The notes beneath the pieces are model-generated. The model saw only the letters and a program-made list of their open reading frames with translations. It did not search any database and was not told where the DNA came from. DNA of 44,019 nucleotides from Nemertoderma westbladi (lineage: Eukaryota; Xenacoelomorpha; Nemertodermatida; Nemertodermatidae), in assembly GCA_032718475.1 (NCBI GenBank), contig JAUCBJ010003753.1:1-44019 (forward strand), read 5' to 3'. Positions 34,607 to 44,019 of this stretch are shown here, piece after piece. The position numbers were made by a program, and so were the translations under genes. Position 1 is the first letter of the stretch; each line of letters opens with the position of its first letter.

Positions 34607-36432
34607 TACTGTATTAATAAATTAGCGTAGCTCCATATATTAGGTAATTTAGGGACATTTAAGCTGCATAGCGGAGAATAGGGCTAGTTTTGTTTACGTT
34701 TGGGAAACTATTACGGTATCTATTCTAAGCTAAGCGGTTGTTTACTTCCATATAGATATACAGCACTGCCCTAGAAGTTGATTTAAAATTAAATATTCTC
34801 CAAACTAACATGTTATTGCCTAGTGAACAACACACATCCTTGGTAACTAGCGGAAACACAGGGTGAGTGCTTGCGGGCTGCTTGCACTCAGATTGGAATT
34901 TAGAAAGTTGAAAATAGGTTATTGTTTGGGTTAGCCTGTGTTTCGGCTTGGCTTGTAACAGTAAAAACACCCTTTGATGTTTACATCACCTAATAAGATT
35001 CGGTAACCCTGACTGTCCAATCATCAGGCTTTTATTATAGTGAGAGATTTATACGGACTATTGTGTAGCAGTGTATTATTAAACTTTAATATTTTAGAAG
35101 TAGGGCCTTATAAAGTGACCAGTAGTGTGGGGGTGAGAGTAGATATAGGGGAGGGGTCGGGGGAGCAGAGCGGCTCCCAAGAGAACAGTATAGGGGGTCA
35201 ACGCCGTCTAAAATATTAAGAAGGGTGGCGGCTATTGATGTGGTGAGCAAAAAGTGGGCAATAGAACTGGAACAAGGAAATTTAGATAGAGAGAATAGAG
35301 AGATGGAGAGAGCGGAAAGAGAGAGAGTGGAGTGAGATAAAAAATTAGAAAATTTTAGAGCAGTACAAGAGGCGGAAGAGGAAGCAGATCAGGAAGCGGA
35401 AAGGGTGAGAAGGGTGAGAAAACGAGAAAAAAAGGCGAGAGAGATTAGAGAAGAATTAAATAGGACATCGGTAGAGCAATAAGAAAGTTGAAAAAGGAGA
35501 GAAAGGTTAGCTGAGCAAAATAGAGTTGTAAAGATAAAAACCAAATCCACAAATGTTCTCACTTTGGATCTCGAGAGTCTTGAAATTCTTCGCTGGATAC
35601 GCTAATATGCAGGGGTTTGAAGGTCTAATAGGTCGAGCCATTCTAAATGCGGTCTCAACTACTAGTCTAATTTTACTCAGTAGTTTTCCCACTAAGGTCC
35701 GCCAACCACTGCTAAACCCCCGCAAACAGCAGAAAAACGAACTCTGGAGGAAATACAGGATACCGCAGATAAGGAGAAGAATAAAACATTTGGTTAAGAT
35801 AATGCACAATGTGCCATAAGATCAGAAGAACCAGGTTACACCAGTGCATGTCGGCACTAGTAGACAGACTTGTAAGTTACAAGCCTCCCTTTACATACAC
35901 GGGAGAAGACATGTTTGGACCCATCATTATAAACATAAAAGCGGTACGGAATAATATTAGTTTGCAATGATAGTAGGGCAATCGCGATAGAAATAGTGAC
36001 GTGAGTACAAACAGTACAGTTATTATCTATGTGACTTCCAAATCCTGGAAAGCCTATTCAAGGCTGCCCATGCCTTTCCCTTACGTATTCGAAGGTCCTC
36101 ACCTGACTTCCGGATCCATGATCCCAGGTAACAGAAGTCATTCACATGCTCAAGCATACCATCCTTTGAGCATATGCTCATCCGGTCGGAGACTTGCTGA
36201 GGACTTTCAAAGTTAACTGTCAAAATGTTGTGGTCTTTTCGAGTTAATAAAAAGACCAACACTAGAAGCAGCATGTTCTAATGAGCTGAGGAGCCGTTGG
36301 GCTCCCTCTAGTGATTCTGGGAGTACTCCTAAATCATCAGAAAAGTCTAGATCAGTTAGGTACTTGGAAGGATTTCATCGACTTCTGGAGCCAGTAGGTG
36401 GAGTTACCATCACCCCATCAACATTATGATGA
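34607..36432. repeat. Left arm of a large palindrome
   Basis: This is the reverse complement of 37835-39652. The outer 1.42 kb (34607-36031) is about 99 percent identical to its partner by my reading: a few base differences and one A-run length difference near 35430. The inner 0.4 kb (36032-36432) is an RTE-like fragment about 7 percent different from its partner. The arm ends sharply at 34607; beyond it the two sides share nothing. The outer part has no intact ORF. A Glu/Lys/Arg-rich coiled-coil-like frame (35230-35490, with stops) suggests a decayed gag-like region, but this is unproven. Confidence 0.92.
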
Positions 36433-36625
36433 TCTAAGGACATGCCTAGAACATAATCAACCACAATTATAAACAAGAATGGTGCAAGTGTGTCTCCCTG
36501 GAGGACACCCCATAACACTTCAAATGGTTCTGTGTCACCATCAACAGTAGATACAATGTTGTCGAACCATCGTATACTGATCTGATTGCTGCAATAATTT
36601 CATCAGGAATCCCATATATGAGTTG
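36032..36625 (-). mobile_element. RTE-like RT fragment in the left palindrome arm
   Basis: The minus strand reads YGIPDEIIAAIRSVYDG, then the FADD region (FSDDLGVLPES here) and on to WAALNRLSRIWKSHR. There it breaks off at TCACATAG and passes into the 1.42-kb arm sequence. Frameshifts are present. Confidence 0.85.
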
Positions 36626-36818
36626 TAGTTGGTGCATGAGAGTTGCAGTACAACACAATGTTGTGACACTTCCTCAAAGTCTATCATTCTGTCAATACTC
36701 AATGTGCATAGTTGAAGCAAATAGTTATTATATTGAATATTTGTTATTAAATATTTTCCAATTAATAATAAATATTTTGACAATATTTCTATGTCTACTT
36801 AGTATTATTTATTAGACT

Positions 36819-36882
36819 ACTACTACTTCTAGGATCGGCATGCTGCATTGCAGCTGCATTTGTAAGAATGCTGTGCCGGCTT
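36819..36882 (-). mobile_element. Solo 3' terminus of the RTE-like element
   Basis: Only the last 60 bp or so of the element are present, with its (TAG)n tail on the minus strand: CTACTACTACTTCTAGG, then CGGCATGCTGCATTGCAGC. It is an extreme 5' truncation. It is probably flanked by an AT-rich target duplication (TTATTAG-like), but I am not sure. Confidence 0.75.
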
Positions 36883-36979
36883 GTTATTAATTAGAAAAAG
36901 CTTTGTTAGTCTATTAACTGCTTTATAACAGGTTTTAAAGAAATAATAATTAGAATATCTTCCTAACCACAATATTCAG

Positions 36980-37100
36980 GGACGTCAACTATACGGGACA
37001 ATCAGTTTTATTCAAACCTGGATACTATGGGACTGATTTGGAAATCAACATCAGATCAATCTATATTGTTGGTGAGGAAGAACCAACATCATCACGTTAG
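36980..37100 (+). CDS. Beta/gamma-crystallin exon 4 (terminal)
   Basis: The acceptor is AATATTCAG/G. In phase with exon 3 it reads WR-DVNYTGQSVLFKPGYYG, then TDLEINIRSIYIVGEEEP and TSSR-TAG (stop at 37098-37100). This is the fourth Greek-key motif: Y-T-G, F-x-P-G-Y-Y and the I-R-S-I strand. It lies in the loop of the large palindrome, between RTE-like fragments. No AATAAA is obvious in the next 700 bp. Confidence 0.87.
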
Positions 37101-37179
37101 TGATAGTCATCTGTAATTATTGTCAGAACTGTGAGCCATCTGCGAACTGTTGTAATTATACTATGGCCGTTTTCCAAAA

Positions 37180-37182
<3 letters not shown>

Positions 37183-37210
<28 letters not shown>
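37183..37210. repeat. (TG)n microsatellite
   Basis: A run of about 14 TG dinucleotides in the likely 3' UTR or downstream flank of the crystallin gene. Confidence 0.9.
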
Positions 37211-37834
37211 GAATTTGCGGGAAATTTAAAATGGTGATTTCTTGTGTGCGCGCGACTCGCCATGGTTAGAACAACAAACTTTGGCTATTTTTGTAGTTTG
37301 ATAGAAGGGCATTCATGTGGTGACATCGGTTTTCAGCAATGAATGATTTTTTGACTAGAAAACAGCACTATTCAACAACAGTATTTATGGCTGATATTCA
37401 AGACTCTCTGTATAAAACAACCTTTTTCTCAGTTTATCGATTTTGACTTTTTTCATCACTAAATTCCCAAATACTTTTGTATTTTTTACTGACTATTGTC
37501 ATCTAACATATACCAATATGTTGCTACAATTGTGAGTTTTGGTTTTTTTTAACAAAATATAGTCCGAACATACTAAAACCCCTATAAATTCTTCAAAAAC
37601 AATAATTTTGTGCTGAAATTTCATAGAAGATAGCCAACTTTTCTGGACCGAACTACAACGCAGGCAGTATTACAGATCCTTAAACATGAGATATTTAAAA
37701 TATAAATGCCTCAAAAGGTATACAATTAAAAAATTCGACCTCCACAAAATGTGCCATTTTTTTCGAGCAAACAATGGGTTTCCGAAGGATTTACGAAGGG
37801 TTTACGAAGCAATTTACAATAGATTTACGAAGAA

Positions 37835-39652
37835 TGATGATGGGGTGATGATAACTCCACCTACTGGCTTCAGAAGTCGAGGAAATCTTTCCAAGTACCT
37901 AACTGATCTAGACATTGCTGATGACTTAGGAGTACTCTCAGAATCACTAGAGGGAGCCCAACAGCTCCTCAGCTCATTAGAACATGCTGCTTCTAGTGTT
38001 GGTCTTTTTATTAACTCTATAAAGACCAAAATTTTGACAGTTAACTTTGAAAGTCCTCAGCAAGACTCTAATCGGATGAGCATAAGCTCGAAGGATGGTA
38101 TGCTTGAGCATGTGGACGACTTCTGTTACCTGGGATCATGGATCCGGAAGTCAGGTGAGGACCTTCGAATACGTAAGGGAAAGGCATGGGCAGCCTTGAA
38201 TAGGCTTTCCAGGATTTGGAAGTCACATAGATAATAACTGTACTGTTTGTACTCACGTCACTATTTCTATCGCGATTGCCCTACTATCATTGCAAACTAA
38301 TATTATTCCGTACCGCTTTTATGTTTATAATGATGGGTCCAAACATGTCTTCTCCCGTGTATGTAAAGGGAGGCTTGTAACTTACAAGTCTGTCTACTAG
38401 TGCCGACATGCACTGGTGTAACCTGGTTCTTCTGATCTTATGGCACATTGTGCATTATCTTAACCAAATGTTTTATTCTTCTCCTTATCTGCGGTATCCT
38501 GTATTTCCTCCAGAGTTCGTTTTTCTGCTGTTTGCGGGGGTTTAGCAGTGGTTGGCGGACCTTAGTGGGAAAACTACTGAGTAAAATTAGACTAGTAGTT
38601 GAGACCGCATTTAGAATGGCTCGACCTATTAGACCTTCAAACCCCTGCATATTAGCGTATCCAGCGAAGAATTTCAAGACTCTCGAGATCCAAAGTGAGA
38701 ACATTTGTGGATTTGGTTTTTATCTTTACAACTCTATTTTGCTCAGCTAACCTTTCTCTCCTTTTTCAACTTTCTTATTGCTCTACCGATGTCCTATTTA
38801 ATTCTTCTCTAATCTCTCTCGCCTTTTTTTTCTCGTTTTCTCACCCTTCTCACCCTTTCCGCTTCCTGATCTGCTTCCTCTTCCGCCTCTTGTACTGCTC
38901 TAAAATTTTCTAATTTTTTATCTTACTCCACTCTCTCTCTTTCCGCTCTCTCCATCTCTCTATTCTCTCTATCTAAATTTCCTTGTTCCAGTTCTATTGC
39001 CCACTTTTTGCTCGCCACATCAATAGCCGCCACCCTTCTTAATATTTTAGACGGCGTTGACCCCCTATACTGTTCTCTTGGGAGCCGCTCTGCTCCCCCG
39101 ACCCCTCCCCTATATCTACTCTCACCCCCACACTACTGGTCACTTTATAAGGCCCTACTTCTAAAATATTAAAGTTTAATAATACACTGCTACACAATAG
39201 TCCGTATAAATCTCTCACTATAATAAAAGCCTGATGATTGGACAGTCAGGGTTACCGAATCTTATTAGGTGATGTAAACATCAAAGGGTGTTTTTACTGT
39301 TACAAGCCAAGCCGAAACACAGGCTAACCCAAACAATAACCTATTTTCAACTTTCTAAATTCCAATCTGAGTGCAAGCAGCCCGCAAGCACTCACCCTGT
39401 GTTTCCGCTAGTTACCAAGGATGTGTGTTGTTCACTAGGCAATAACATGTTAGTTTGGAGAATATTTAATTTTAAATCAACTTCTAGGGCAGTGCTGTAT
39501 ATCTATATGGAAGTAAACAACCGCTTAGCTTAGAATAGATACCGTAATAGTTTCCCAAACGTAAACAAAACTAGCCCTATTCTCCGCTATGCAGCTTAAA
39601 TGTCCCTAAATTACCTAATATATGGAGCTACGCTAATTTATTAATACAGTAT
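37835..39652. repeat. Right arm of the large palindrome
   Basis: Inverted partner of 34607-36432. The inner 0.4 kb (37835-38232) is a plus-strand RTE-like fragment (DDGVMITPPTG, IADDLGVLSES, CYLGSWI, ending RIWKSHR then stop). The outer 1.42 kb is almost identical to the left arm. The sharp outer limit at 39652 is followed by unrelated sequence. Confidence 0.92.
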
Positions 39653-39684
39653 CTCTACAGTATATAATAACAGAATCTCCCCGC

Positions 39685-39727
39685 AGTCATCTTCAAGAAG
39701 GCATTCGACTCCATCCATAGAGGTAAA
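39685..39727 (+). mobile_element. Tiny fragment of a different reverse transcriptase
   Basis: This reads VIFKKAFDSIHRGK, the catalytic motif A of a non-LTR RT, but not of the local family (which has FFKAFDSVSRS). It sits between the palindrome and the next RTE-like copy and is in another frame than that copy. Confidence 0.55.
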
Positions 39728-41460
39728 ACCAACCACCAAGGTTAAGGCTGAATCACCAGCCGATCGCCTCAATGGTTGGAAAGCCCACTTTGAAAAGCTC
39801 CTCAATAATGACAGGGTATTGCCAGATAACTTTATAGAAGTAAAAGTGTCTGAGTCTGTACTCCCAGATATTCCCATTGGCGATATCTCCTTTGCAGAAG
39901 TGAAGGCTGCTGCAAAGAGCATTAAGACCAATCGTGCCAGTGGAGTAGATGGTGTTCCCCCTGAGGTCTTTAAAATACCTGAGTGTTTAAAGCTCATCTA
40001 TCCCATCATAGTAGACATGTACCGAACAACAAAAGTCCCACAAGAAATGAAAACAAATAAGTTGGTGCCAGTTCCCAAGAAGGGCAACCTAACACTCTAT
40101 GGTTCTTTTCGGGGAATCTCATTGATCTCGATTGCTGCAAAGCTATACAATAGGATTCTATTAAATCGCATCAGGGATCCCATTGAGAGACTGCTCCGTG
40201 GAAATCAGAATGGGTTCCGTAAAGGTCGTGGGACCATGGAGCCCATTTTGGCACTTAGAAGGATAATTGAAGAGTTATCAAAAAAGAAAGACAGGCATCT
40301 GGTTGTTATCTTTGTTGACTTCTTCAAGGCCTTTGATTCAGTCTCTCGCTCACGTATGTTCAGCATACTTTCATTATATGGGATTCCTGATGAAATTATT
40401 GCAGCAATCAGATCAGTATACGATGGTTCGATAACATTTGTGTCTACTGTTGACGGTGAGACAGAACCATTTGAAGTGTTATGGGACGTCCTCCAGGGAG
40501 ACACACTTGCACCATTCTTGTTCATAGTTGTTGTTGACTATGTTCTACGCATGTCCTTAGATCATCATAATGATGATGGGGTGATGATAACTCCACCTAC
40601 TGGCTCCAGAAGTCGAAGAAATCCTGCCAAGTACCTAACTGATCTAGAATTTGCTGATGACTTAGGATTACTCTCAGAATCACTAGAGGGAGCCCAACGG
40701 CTCCTCAGCTCATTAGAACATGCTGCTTCTAGTGTTGGTCTTTTCATTAACTCCAGAAAGACCAAAATTTTGACAGTTAACTTTGAAAGTCCTCAGCAAG
40801 TCTCTGATCGGATGAGCATAAGCTCAAAAGATGGTATGCTTGAGCATGTGGACGACTTCTGTTACCTGGGATCATGGATCCGGAAGTCAGGTGAGGACCT
40901 TCGAATACGTAAGGGAAAGGCATGGGCAGCCTTGAATAGGCTTTCCAGGATTTGGAAGTCACCGAGAATTAATCGGAAACTTAAGGTCCGATTATTTAGA
41001 GCAGCAGTAGTTCCAGTACTCCTCTACGGGAGTCCATGCTGGGCTCTAACTGCTGAGGACACCAAATCTCTGGATGGTACATTCTCAAGAATGCTACTCC
41101 GGGTTCATTGTGTCAAGTATAATGCACACATCTCCAACCAGACACTATATAACATTGGAGGTGTCTCATTGGTTCCCCCAAGCTTGACACTAGAACAAAA
41201 TCGCCTCCGCTTTGCAGGACATTGCTTTCGCCGTGAGGACCAGCCAGTGCATAATATTGTACTTTGGCAGCCTCATGGAGTGAATAAGCATGGTGGACAG
41301 CCCATGACTTTCTTGAGAAGCATCTTAAAGGACACTGTGCCTTGAAGATGCGGATGATCTAGCAAATGTCATGGGTGATAGGGAGTTGTGGCGGCGCAAT
41401 TTTGTCGACAAGCCGGCACAGCATTCTTAAAAATGCAGCTGCAATGCAGCATGCCGATCC
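39728..41460 (+). mobile_element. RTE-like retrotransposon, best preserved RT domain
   Basis: The frame is open from about 39723 to 41345. Order: TTKVKAESPADRLNGW linker; TNRASGVDGVPPEVFK; KLVPVPKKGN and YGSFRGISLISIAAK; QNGFRKGRGT; FVDFFKAFDSV (first catalytic Asp); LQGDTLAPFLF (usually QGD-PLSP-like in relatives); EFADDLGLLSES (catalytic FADD); GLFINSRKTKI; FCYLGSWI; then the long C-terminal region with CWALTAEDTKSL and RFAGHCFRRED. A one-base insertion near 41336 causes an early stop, after which another frame continues ADDLA..VMGDRELWRRNFVDKPAQHS-stop. There is no endonuclease upstream, so it is 5' truncated. The 3' end stops at GCCGATCC without the triplet tail. Confidence 0.92.
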
Positions 41461-42116
41461 CTGTACGAAGCTATCCATACTCAGTTTCCATAGTAAAATA
41501 TCACAGATCATTATTGTTAAGTTACAAAATAGTAGCTTTTAAAAAAATAGATTTGGTGTAATGAATGGTCCCCTTAAATTCACTCACTGCCAACTTCAAG
41601 CGCATTAATTAGAAATGCAAAATGCTGTAGAAAGTGGTAGATCACAGTTTTCCCAAATTATTAATAAAATACGCCTATTATATGCGTTATGTCGGCCTAC
41701 AGTAGAATAAGCTTCAATTTAATCTTATTCTTAGCTAACTATAATATTTCTGATACAGTGACACAAATTCAATGCGGATTTTTATGGTGTTTCAATAAAA
41801 GACTCACTTTAAAGAAACAAAATTTAATATAACTAGAGTAGTGTAATCTGACATTAATATAAATCAGTTTGCATTAATTATCGTTACTATTTAATATTGC
41901 CTATTTTTTTATTTGGCTTATTTTTCACCAGATTATAAAATAAACAACCGCCACCGTGAAAACTAATATACAATATATATCTATCAGTTTTAAGTAGGAG
42001 GCCTAATTCTGATATACCACCTACACAAAGACTCACAGTAGGCCTATTTATTGTGTTCAATTAATGTGCAGTCCTACTCCTGTATGCTGCACATAAATGA
42101 GGGCTGTTCACTATAT
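41461..42116. other. Noncoding, no gene recognised
   Basis: AT-rich unique sequence with several AGGCCT sites (for example 41999 and 42040). No element was identified. Confidence 0.45.
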
Positions 42117-42353
42117 ATCCCCATGAATCCGGAAGTTGTGAGTTTACCTTTAAAATTTTTATAAGTCTTTAAAAAAAAGTGTATTTTGCGAAATCGTGGC
42201 CATTCTTCAGATTTATAATAAAAAATAGATAAATTCAAATATACAATGGAGATCAAATTAACTAAATAAATGAATACGAGTCCATGTTCTCTATAACGAA
42301 TATATACAAGTAAATGTTTTCTGAAACATAACGTCTAAAACTGTTGCGGGTCC

Positions 42354-42492
<139 letters not shown>

Positions 42493-43028
42493 CTAAAATA
42501 TCGTAGAGTCCTTCAGTTAATGATTCGCTGATTCTTCAGATTAGTTGTAATTTTTTTCATATCATTAGAAAACTTGCGATGCAAGGATTTCATATAAAAA
42601 TATGTAACAATATCTGAATATAAATGATAAACTACTGCACTGAGATATAGGTGTTCTAAGATTGGAAGAATTATTGTTCGGTCTAGGCCATTTATTCTAT
42701 TTAATAAAAAAAATTTATATTTTAATAAACAAAATTCTAGAACATGTTATTTATTTTATGAGTAGATGGGCAACAGCGGTGTGCCTATCCAATATATCTA
42801 TTGCATAGCTATTATTCATACTTAAACACAATGTTCCAGAACATTGTGTATAAATTAATATAATAAATGATGGTCTTCAGCGAACGATACTTCTTGCAAT
42901 CTTTGAACGCCTACATCTCAGCAGTTCCTCAACGAAATTCAGATATTGTTATATATTTCGAAATCTTGCAACGCAAGCTTTCTATTGATATGAAAACACA
43001 TAACAAATATGAAGAATGGCCACGATAC

Positions 43029-43051
43029 GGGGGGGGGGGGGGTGGGGGGGG
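43029..43051. repeat. Poly-G tract (14 G, T, 8 G)
   Basis: A G-run broken by a single T, lying inside the right arm of the inverted-repeat element. The left arm has no matching C-run, so it arose after the element formed, or its length is a sequencing problem. Confidence 0.85.
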
Positions 43052-43429
43052 CGATTTCGTAAAGACACTTATTTCTAGGCAAAATCGAAAATTCCGGCTT
43101 CATGGGGACAACGATGGTGAGTTCAACTAGTTATTTGAAGGAAAATTTGGGGTTTTCCGTGTTATCAGAAAATGACACTATTGTATAATATTACGGGTTA
43201 TGGTGTTATAGATTAATAGACTGTGTTACCAAATCAAAAGCATTGAATTTGTATATTCTATAATTCAGTATATTCTAATATCAAAGCTACATAAATCTTC
43301 GATTTTAAATTATCCCGGTTCTCATATTGTGTGTAGTTATTTGCAATGCCATAAAACTGTCTTACAATTTTATCATAATTGTGGCGGCCATGGCTGAATA
43401 TCCATCCATACCCCAACTATTCTTACCGT

Positions 43430-43975
43430 GCATATAGGCTGAGGAGGGCGCTGACCAGTTTGCAGTTCTAGACCCTTTCTTTCGCACCCTTTAGGTTGCG
43501 AAATGTCTGAAAGAGTTTAGCTGAGCTGCATAACATATGCTGCGAGTCTGCAATACTCCAGGCTAAATAAGACAATATGATAATGCTCTCCATAGCGAAA
43601 AATATCAACCGGCCCTATTGGGGCTCGAACCCGGTACCTAGGTTTCAAACTTATGGTTATCATCAGCCGGGTGAGTGTACCGAGCTACCAGACCTGATGA
43701 ATATTTCACTATGGAGTGGGAGATAATTTACTTATTATTATTAATACTCCAGTCTGTCGCGAGAGGGTAAAATATCTGAAAGTGAACATCTTCTACAAAT
43801 TATTGTTGTTTATAATGCTTTTTGCTGATACCTGTCAGATGATTACTACACCTTAGCCTGTGTGTTTGGGGAGGATGTTGACCAGTCTGCAAAATTCTAC
43901 AGCATGCTGCTAGGGGGCAAAATGTCTGACCTTCTCCCATTTTATTATTTGTAACTCTTTTGAGGTGATACTACA
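43430..43975. repeat. Diverged repeats around the SINE head
   Basis: Three loosely related segments share the order CCAGT(T/C)TG(C/T) ... AAAAT(G/A)TCTGA or GCGAAATGTCTGA: about 43455-43515, 43748-43785 and 43878-43930. They look like old repeat copies on either side of the tRNA-like segment. Confidence 0.45.
43606..43694 (-). mobile_element. tRNA-derived SINE head or tRNA pseudogene
   Basis: The minus strand begins GGTCTGGTAGCTCGGTAC (A-box-like) and has GGGTTCGAGCCCC (a good B box) at 43621-43634. The middle holds GGCTGATGATAACCATAAG, like an isoleucine-type anticodon region. The T stem pairs at only three of five positions and the acceptor stem does not close well, so it is not a working tRNA. 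RNA polymerase III promoter boxes with degraded stems are typical of SINEs. Confidence 0.6.
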
Positions 43976-44019
43976 ACATAGCCTTATTTATGGTGTAACG
44001 TAGTACATACCTGACAACT

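Noticed and set aside
35507-35819. Open frames of 88 and 100 codons that occur twice
   Set aside because: The duplication is explained by the palindrome; the frames overlap on opposite strands and resemble no protein.
42867-43130. 87-codon frame with a poly-Gly run
   Set aside because: The Gly run is the G homopolymer and the frame lies within an inverted-repeat element; there is no sign of coding.
43606-43694. Functional tRNA gene on the minus strand
   Set aside because: The T stem has only three pairs and the acceptor stem does not close.

Overview
The window reads as eukaryotic, AT-rich, intron-bearing DNA from an invertebrate animal. Evidence: GT-AG introns joined in frame, metazoan crystallin-family genes, several non-LTR retrotransposon copies, a Penelope-like element, short inverted-repeat elements, a tRNA-like SINE and very large minisatellites. 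The palindrome GTAGGCCTAC recurs in unique sequence. I suspect a marine deuterostome such as an echinoderm, but I cannot prove the phylum.

Layout. 1-10 kb is mostly noncoding, with small tandem arrays (periods 74, 40, 55 and 159 bp), a 300-bp hairpin (8450-8751) and a MITE with perfect 32-bp terminal inverted repeats (8976-9261). A 307-aa intronless ORF of unknown family lies at 10014-10937. A giant minisatellite of about 44 bp period fills 11.12-16.72 kb, and a perfect 16 x 38 bp array fills 16976-17583. An intronless small heat shock protein (alpha-crystallin family) is at 19045-19797; its C-terminal tail is built by an in-frame 27-bp minisatellite. A decayed Penelope-like element with long inverted terminal arms occupies 21.92-24.95 kb.

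From 25.41 to 37.10 kb lies a four-exon, plus-strand gene that I assembled from the sequence. It encodes a predicted 212-aa secreted two-domain beta/gamma-crystallin. Its introns are stuffed with transposons. Intron 1 holds an RTE-like non-LTR copy inserted inside an older copy, with a target-site duplication. Intron 2 holds a fragment with ORF1 and the start of an endonuclease. Intron 3 holds a nearly full-length but broken RTE-like copy and the left arm of a large palindrome (34607-36432 against 37835-39652). The last crystallin exon sits in the loop of that palindrome.

The right end carries the best-preserved RT domain (39.73-41.46 kb). It also has an inverted-repeat element (42117-43110) holding a histone H3 C-terminal fragment flanked by a 12-bp direct repeat, and a tRNA-like SINE head.

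The likely functional genes are the 307-aa ORF, the small heat shock protein and the beta/gamma-crystallin. The last two are the two unrelated folds called crystallins, found here about 5.6 kb apart on the same strand. Nearly everything else is mobile or tandem-repeat DNA.
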